A DNA stretch of 64,000 nucleotides from DATBGZ01 sp963803115 (GTDB taxonomy: Bacteria; Actinomycetota; Actinomycetes; Mycobacteriales; Micromonosporaceae), in the NCBI GenBank assembly GCA_963803115.1, contig CAWDLN010000013.1:175880-239879 (forward strand). Direction: 5' to 3'. Below, one piece after another: positions 63,936-64,000 of the stretch. The notes under the pieces are model-generated. The model was not told the DNA's origin and did no database searches. It saw only the letters and a list, made by a program, of their open reading frames with translations. Position 1 is the stretch's first letter; every line of letters begins with the position of its first letter. A program made the position numbers and the translations under genes.

Positions 63936-64000
63936 TCATGATGCCGCTGCCGCGTTGCATTGCAGCCGTTCGGCGGCGAGCGTTAGTAGTTCCGGCACGG
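63936..64000 (-). CDS. C-terminus of an upstream gene in the recombinase cluster
   Basis: The last 20 codons read VPELLTLAAERLQCNAAAAS and a TGA that overlaps the next start in ATGA. The rest lies beyond the window. Tight coupling with a tyrosine recombinase suggests a multi-recombinase operon, such as the trio arrangement, but identity cannot be proven from 20 residues. Confidence 0.5.
   Translation of the reverse strand, partial: VPELLTLAAERLQCNAAAAS

Larger units (their letters stand above)
61483..63939 (-). pseudogene. Tyrosine recombinase split by an ISL3-family insertion
   Basis: The N-terminal part (63394-63939) starts at ATG 63939: MTALAPTLQAFFTDRLTRQ, ASPHTISAYRDTLRLLLMFA, and the first catalytic Arg in IQTGLRVSELTGLRCHD, ending LQCLGKG. 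The C-terminal part (61483-61926) resumes as KGRKQRCTPLTAQTVTVL, HVLRHSTAMRLLQAGVD (His-x-x-Arg), LGHEQSETVQIYLHADL (Tyr). Removing the insertion and one target copy (1467 bases, a multiple of three) restores a single frame, so the gene was intact before the hit. Confidence 0.88.

Noticed and set aside
1..64000. CRISPR arrays, rRNA and tRNA genes
   Set aside because: No regularly spaced repeats of CRISPR type, no rRNA core sequences and no tRNA-like cloverleaf with the conserved TTC-arm were noticed. A computed scan could still reveal a tRNA I missed.

Overview
High-GC chromosomal window from an actinomycete. Evidence: mycothiol ligase MshC, a conservon (kinase, Roadblock, DUF742, GTPase), DUF3090 and SCO1664-family genes, an F420-type LLM oxidoreductase, cydDC, many GTG starts, and repeated leaderless starts (TANNNT 6-8 nt before GTG/ATG). 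From memory, the order uppP - phosphatase - DUF3090 - SCO1664 family - mshC - PAC2 - metH matches the metH-mshC-uppP neighbourhood of mycobacteria and Streptomyces. The genus cannot be fixed; a Micromonosporales-like lineage is a guess.

Layout. 1-4.0 kb: 5' end of pobA, then cydD-cydC and a VOC protein. 4.0-10.5 kb: a minus-strand conservon followed upstream by two terpenoid-type genes (integral-membrane cyclase and a class I isoprenoid-like protein). Both terpenoid genes, the kinase sensor and the GTPase are frameshifted. 10.6-20 kb: an insertion-sequence graveyard (IS110, IS256, IS1380 and IS4 remnants) around lower-GC cargo: a broken Nudix gene, a nonsense-mutated FAD-linked oxidase, an intact PLP aminotransferase, a methyltransferase-like fragment and a cupin.

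20.1-34.9 kb: CGNR regulator, an FtsX-type ABC exporter, a membrane protein, two tandem modules each pairing a winged-helix/coiled-coil/GrpE-like protein with a divergent Hsp70, a TetR remnant, an RsbW-like/MEDS-STAS pair and a Ser/Thr kinase. 34.8-40.2 kb: ABC-2 exporter, LolA/RseB-like lipoprotein-type protein and a two-component system. 40.3-59.3 kb: conserved housekeeping genes (M20 peptidase, LLM oxidoreductase, uppP, phosphatase, DUF3090, mshC, Mug, RidA, AIM24, aminotransferase, PAC2, metH) with a TPR P-loop ATPase inserted among them.

59.3-64 kb: the right end of a decayed pSAM2-like integrative element (int, xis, truncated rep). A tyrosine-recombinase cluster is inserted in rep, and a complete ISL3-family element with an exact 8-bp target duplication is inserted in one recombinase, so three mobile elements are nested.

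Two window-wide signals need attention. Several otherwise well-conserved genes are restored by removing one base, which is either recent decay or assembly indels. The palindrome TCCACNGTGGA recurs far more often than composition predicts. No rRNA, tRNA or CRISPR array was seen.
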